This document shows, piece by piece, positions 14,678 to 15,606 of a stretch of DNA of 15,606 nt. The stretch is taken from contig JAOAKR010000010.1 of the NCBI GenBank assembly GCA_026419815.1, positions 1 through 15,606 of the forward strand. The letters run 5' to 3'. This DNA is from Microcaldota archaeon (lineage in GTDB: Archaea; Micrarchaeota; Micrarchaeia; CAILAH01). The translations under genes and the position numbers were made by a program. Numbering within the stretch: the stretch's first letter is position 1; each line of letters starts with the position of its first letter. The notes under the pieces are model-generated. The model was not told the DNA's origin. It did not search any database and worked only from the letters and a program-made list of their open reading frames with translations.

Positions 14678-15307
14678 ATGGATATGGCACTCTTAGAGGG
14701 CAAGCTCAGGCTGGACATCGTGGTGGTTGAGGATGACACTGCCGCGGTGAAGAATGCGCTTGAGGCATACGGAAGGCATAACGTGCATGTTGCAAGGAGC
14801 GTGAACGAGCTCCTCAACTACCTGCTAAAGTGCAAAAGGAAACCAGATTTGATAATAAGCGATGTGTTCGTGAGGAGAAACCGCATTATGCCGCGCCAGG
14901 ATAATGTGGTGTGCGTGCTTGACCTTGCGTACCGGCACGGGATACCCCTGTGCTTTGTGGCAAAGGCCGACAGGTTCGGGTTTGTCAATCCGGAAGGTGA
15001 GGGTACGGTTTCAATTGCGCCGCTTACGCCTGAAGACGTTGCGGCCAGCGTAAACAACATCGCGAAAAATGGTGGCGGTTTTGAATCTGTTGTGTGCAAG
15101 CTCATAACTATGAGGGCGGATGGGATGACGGTCGACGCGTGGAAGCTTGCGCTTGACTGTATGAGGAATGCCCTCGTACGGCTTGAGGCCTGGCGAGCAT
15201 ATAAGGCAGGCCATAAAGAGGTTTTGCCGGATATACGCCCAAAAAATATTGCGCAAGAGCAGTTCGGCAAGCGCCCTTCACAAAAGGGGACGCTTGCATC
15301 TGCTTAG
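14678..15307 (+). CDS. Stand-alone CheY-like receiver protein, degenerate
   Basis: A 209-residue soluble protein. Residues 12-125 look like a response-regulator receiver: the acidic cluster EDD at 18-20, and the phospho-acceptor position Asp62 in DLIISDVF. The conserved switch Thr/Ser is Ala95 (PLCFVAKAD), and the conserved Lys before Pro is Ala114 (SIAPLTPED). The signalling chemistry is therefore probably altered. Residues 126-209 form a helical, basic extension with no DNA-binding motif that I recognise. No histidine kinase is nearby. The gene is divergent from the UPF0147-PolD operon and shares its 98 bp intergenic region. The start at ATG 14678 rests on the TATA spacing; ATG 14684 follows two codons later. 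The receiver call is by motif and could be wrong for the overall fold. Confidence 0.6.
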   Translation: MDMALLEGKLRLDIVVVEDDTAAVKNALEAYGRHNVHVARSVNELLNYLLKCKRKPDLIISDVFVRRNRIMPRQDNVVCVLDLAYRHGIPLCFVAKADRFGFVNPEGEGTVSIAPLTPEDVAASVNNIAKNGGGFESVVCKLITMRADGMTVDAWKLALDCMRNALVRLEAWRAYKAGHKEVLPDIRPKNIAQEQFGKRPSQKGTLASA

Positions 15308-15320
15308 CTGATTTTATTGC

Positions 15321-15606
15321 TCATTTGTAAAACTCAATTTGCTCGTATGGCCTCCTGAGTGCGAAGTATGCATATGCCAGGCCGAGCACGAGCCCACCGA
15401 GATGTGCCGCGCTTGCAATCCCAGACATCGTGTTGAACGTCCCAAAGAACTCAATAATCACCCACAAGACTGCCGCCTGCCGCATCCTCAGCGGGATGAA
15501 CATAAGGAACACGACCATATCCGGTGCGACAATAGCAAGTGCGCCAAGGATTGCATAAATCGCACCGCTTGCGCCAAGCGCGGGCACAGGCGGTGCAATG
15601 CCTGCA
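15321..15606 (-). CDS. Rhomboid-family intramembrane serine protease, C-terminal part
   Basis: The frame enters from beyond the right edge, so only the last 95 residues or so are seen. They contain the catalytic Ser motif GASGAIYAILG and the catalytic His in AAHLGGLVLGLAYAY, each in a hydrophobic segment. This is the Ser-His dyad of rhomboids, which cleave membrane helices within the lipid bilayer. The region between them has hydrophobic helices and a basic loop (PLRMRQ). Both catalytic residues are intact, so the enzyme should be active if the missing N-terminal part is normal. It is convergent with the receiver gene, with a 13 bp gap. The GTG at 15587 is internal, not a start. Confidence 0.9.
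   Translation of the reverse strand, partial: AGIAPPVPALGASGAIYAILGALAIVAPDMVVFLMFIPLRMRQAAVLWVIIEFFGTFNTMSGIASAAHLGGLVLGLAYAYFALRRPYEQIEFYK

Noticed and set aside
14580..14690. N-terminal extension of the UPF0147 frame by 37 residues
   Set aside because: It would cover the operon's TATA box and the divergent gene's start, and family members are about 90 residues long.
1..15606. Mobile elements, CRISPR arrays, tRNA or rRNA genes, or a defence island
   Set aside because: I saw no transposase or integrase motifs, no regularly spaced repeats and no tRNA arm consensus. The coding density leaves little unexplained sequence.

Overview
The window is about 15.6 kb of gene-dense archaeal chromosome. 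The evidence for Archaea is direct: both subunits of the archaea-specific replicative polymerase PolD (small DP1 and large DP2), a UPF0147 protein, and TATA boxes placed 24-26 nt upstream of start codons. The euryarchaeal-type polymerase, small genes and very tight spacing fit a DPANN or deep euryarchaeal lineage such as Micrarchaeota or Diapherotrites. That placement is inference and not proven here. I see no mobile element, CRISPR array, rRNA or tRNA, and no gene-free stretch longer than about 130 bp.

Layout. The left edge (1-990, +) holds the 3' end of an ArsP/DUF318-type permease followed at once by a HAD-family hydrolase. Next (1036-2019, -) is a YhaM-like OB-fold/HD-domain exoribonuclease. 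It is divergent from a MgtA-like P-type ATPase (2152-4731, +). Then comes a two-gene membrane cassette (4767-6124, +): a RING-less GIDE-domain protein overlapping a LemA protein by ATGA. An endonuclease V with substituted active-site positions (6117-6812, -) meets LemA tail to tail. A large secreted, cysteine-rich HExxH metalloprotease with a C-terminal membrane anchor follows (6875-9436, -). The replication operon reads leftward from 14579 to 9475: UPF0147, DP1, DP2. Back to back with it is a gene for a degenerate CheY-like receiver (14678-15307, +). The right edge holds the C-terminal part of a rhomboid protease (-).

Expression logic. Five first genes of transcription units (exoribonuclease, ATPase, GIDE, metalloprotease, receiver) have an AT-rich TATA-like box centred 24-27 nt before the chosen start codon, which predicts leaderless mRNAs. 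Several other genes (LemA, UPF0147, DP1, the HAD gene, perhaps DP2) instead have GGTG- or GAGGTG-type ribosome binding sites. This pattern decides several starts, and it shortens the longest-ORF version of the exoribonuclease, the UPF0147 protein and the receiver.

Most genes are recognisable housekeeping or widespread families. The points most worth checking are the endonuclease V with Asn and Gln at two active-site positions, the receiver lacking its switch Thr and Lys opposite the PolD operon, the UPF0147-PolD linkage, the GIDE-LemA pair, and the metalloprotease with three eight-cysteine modules.
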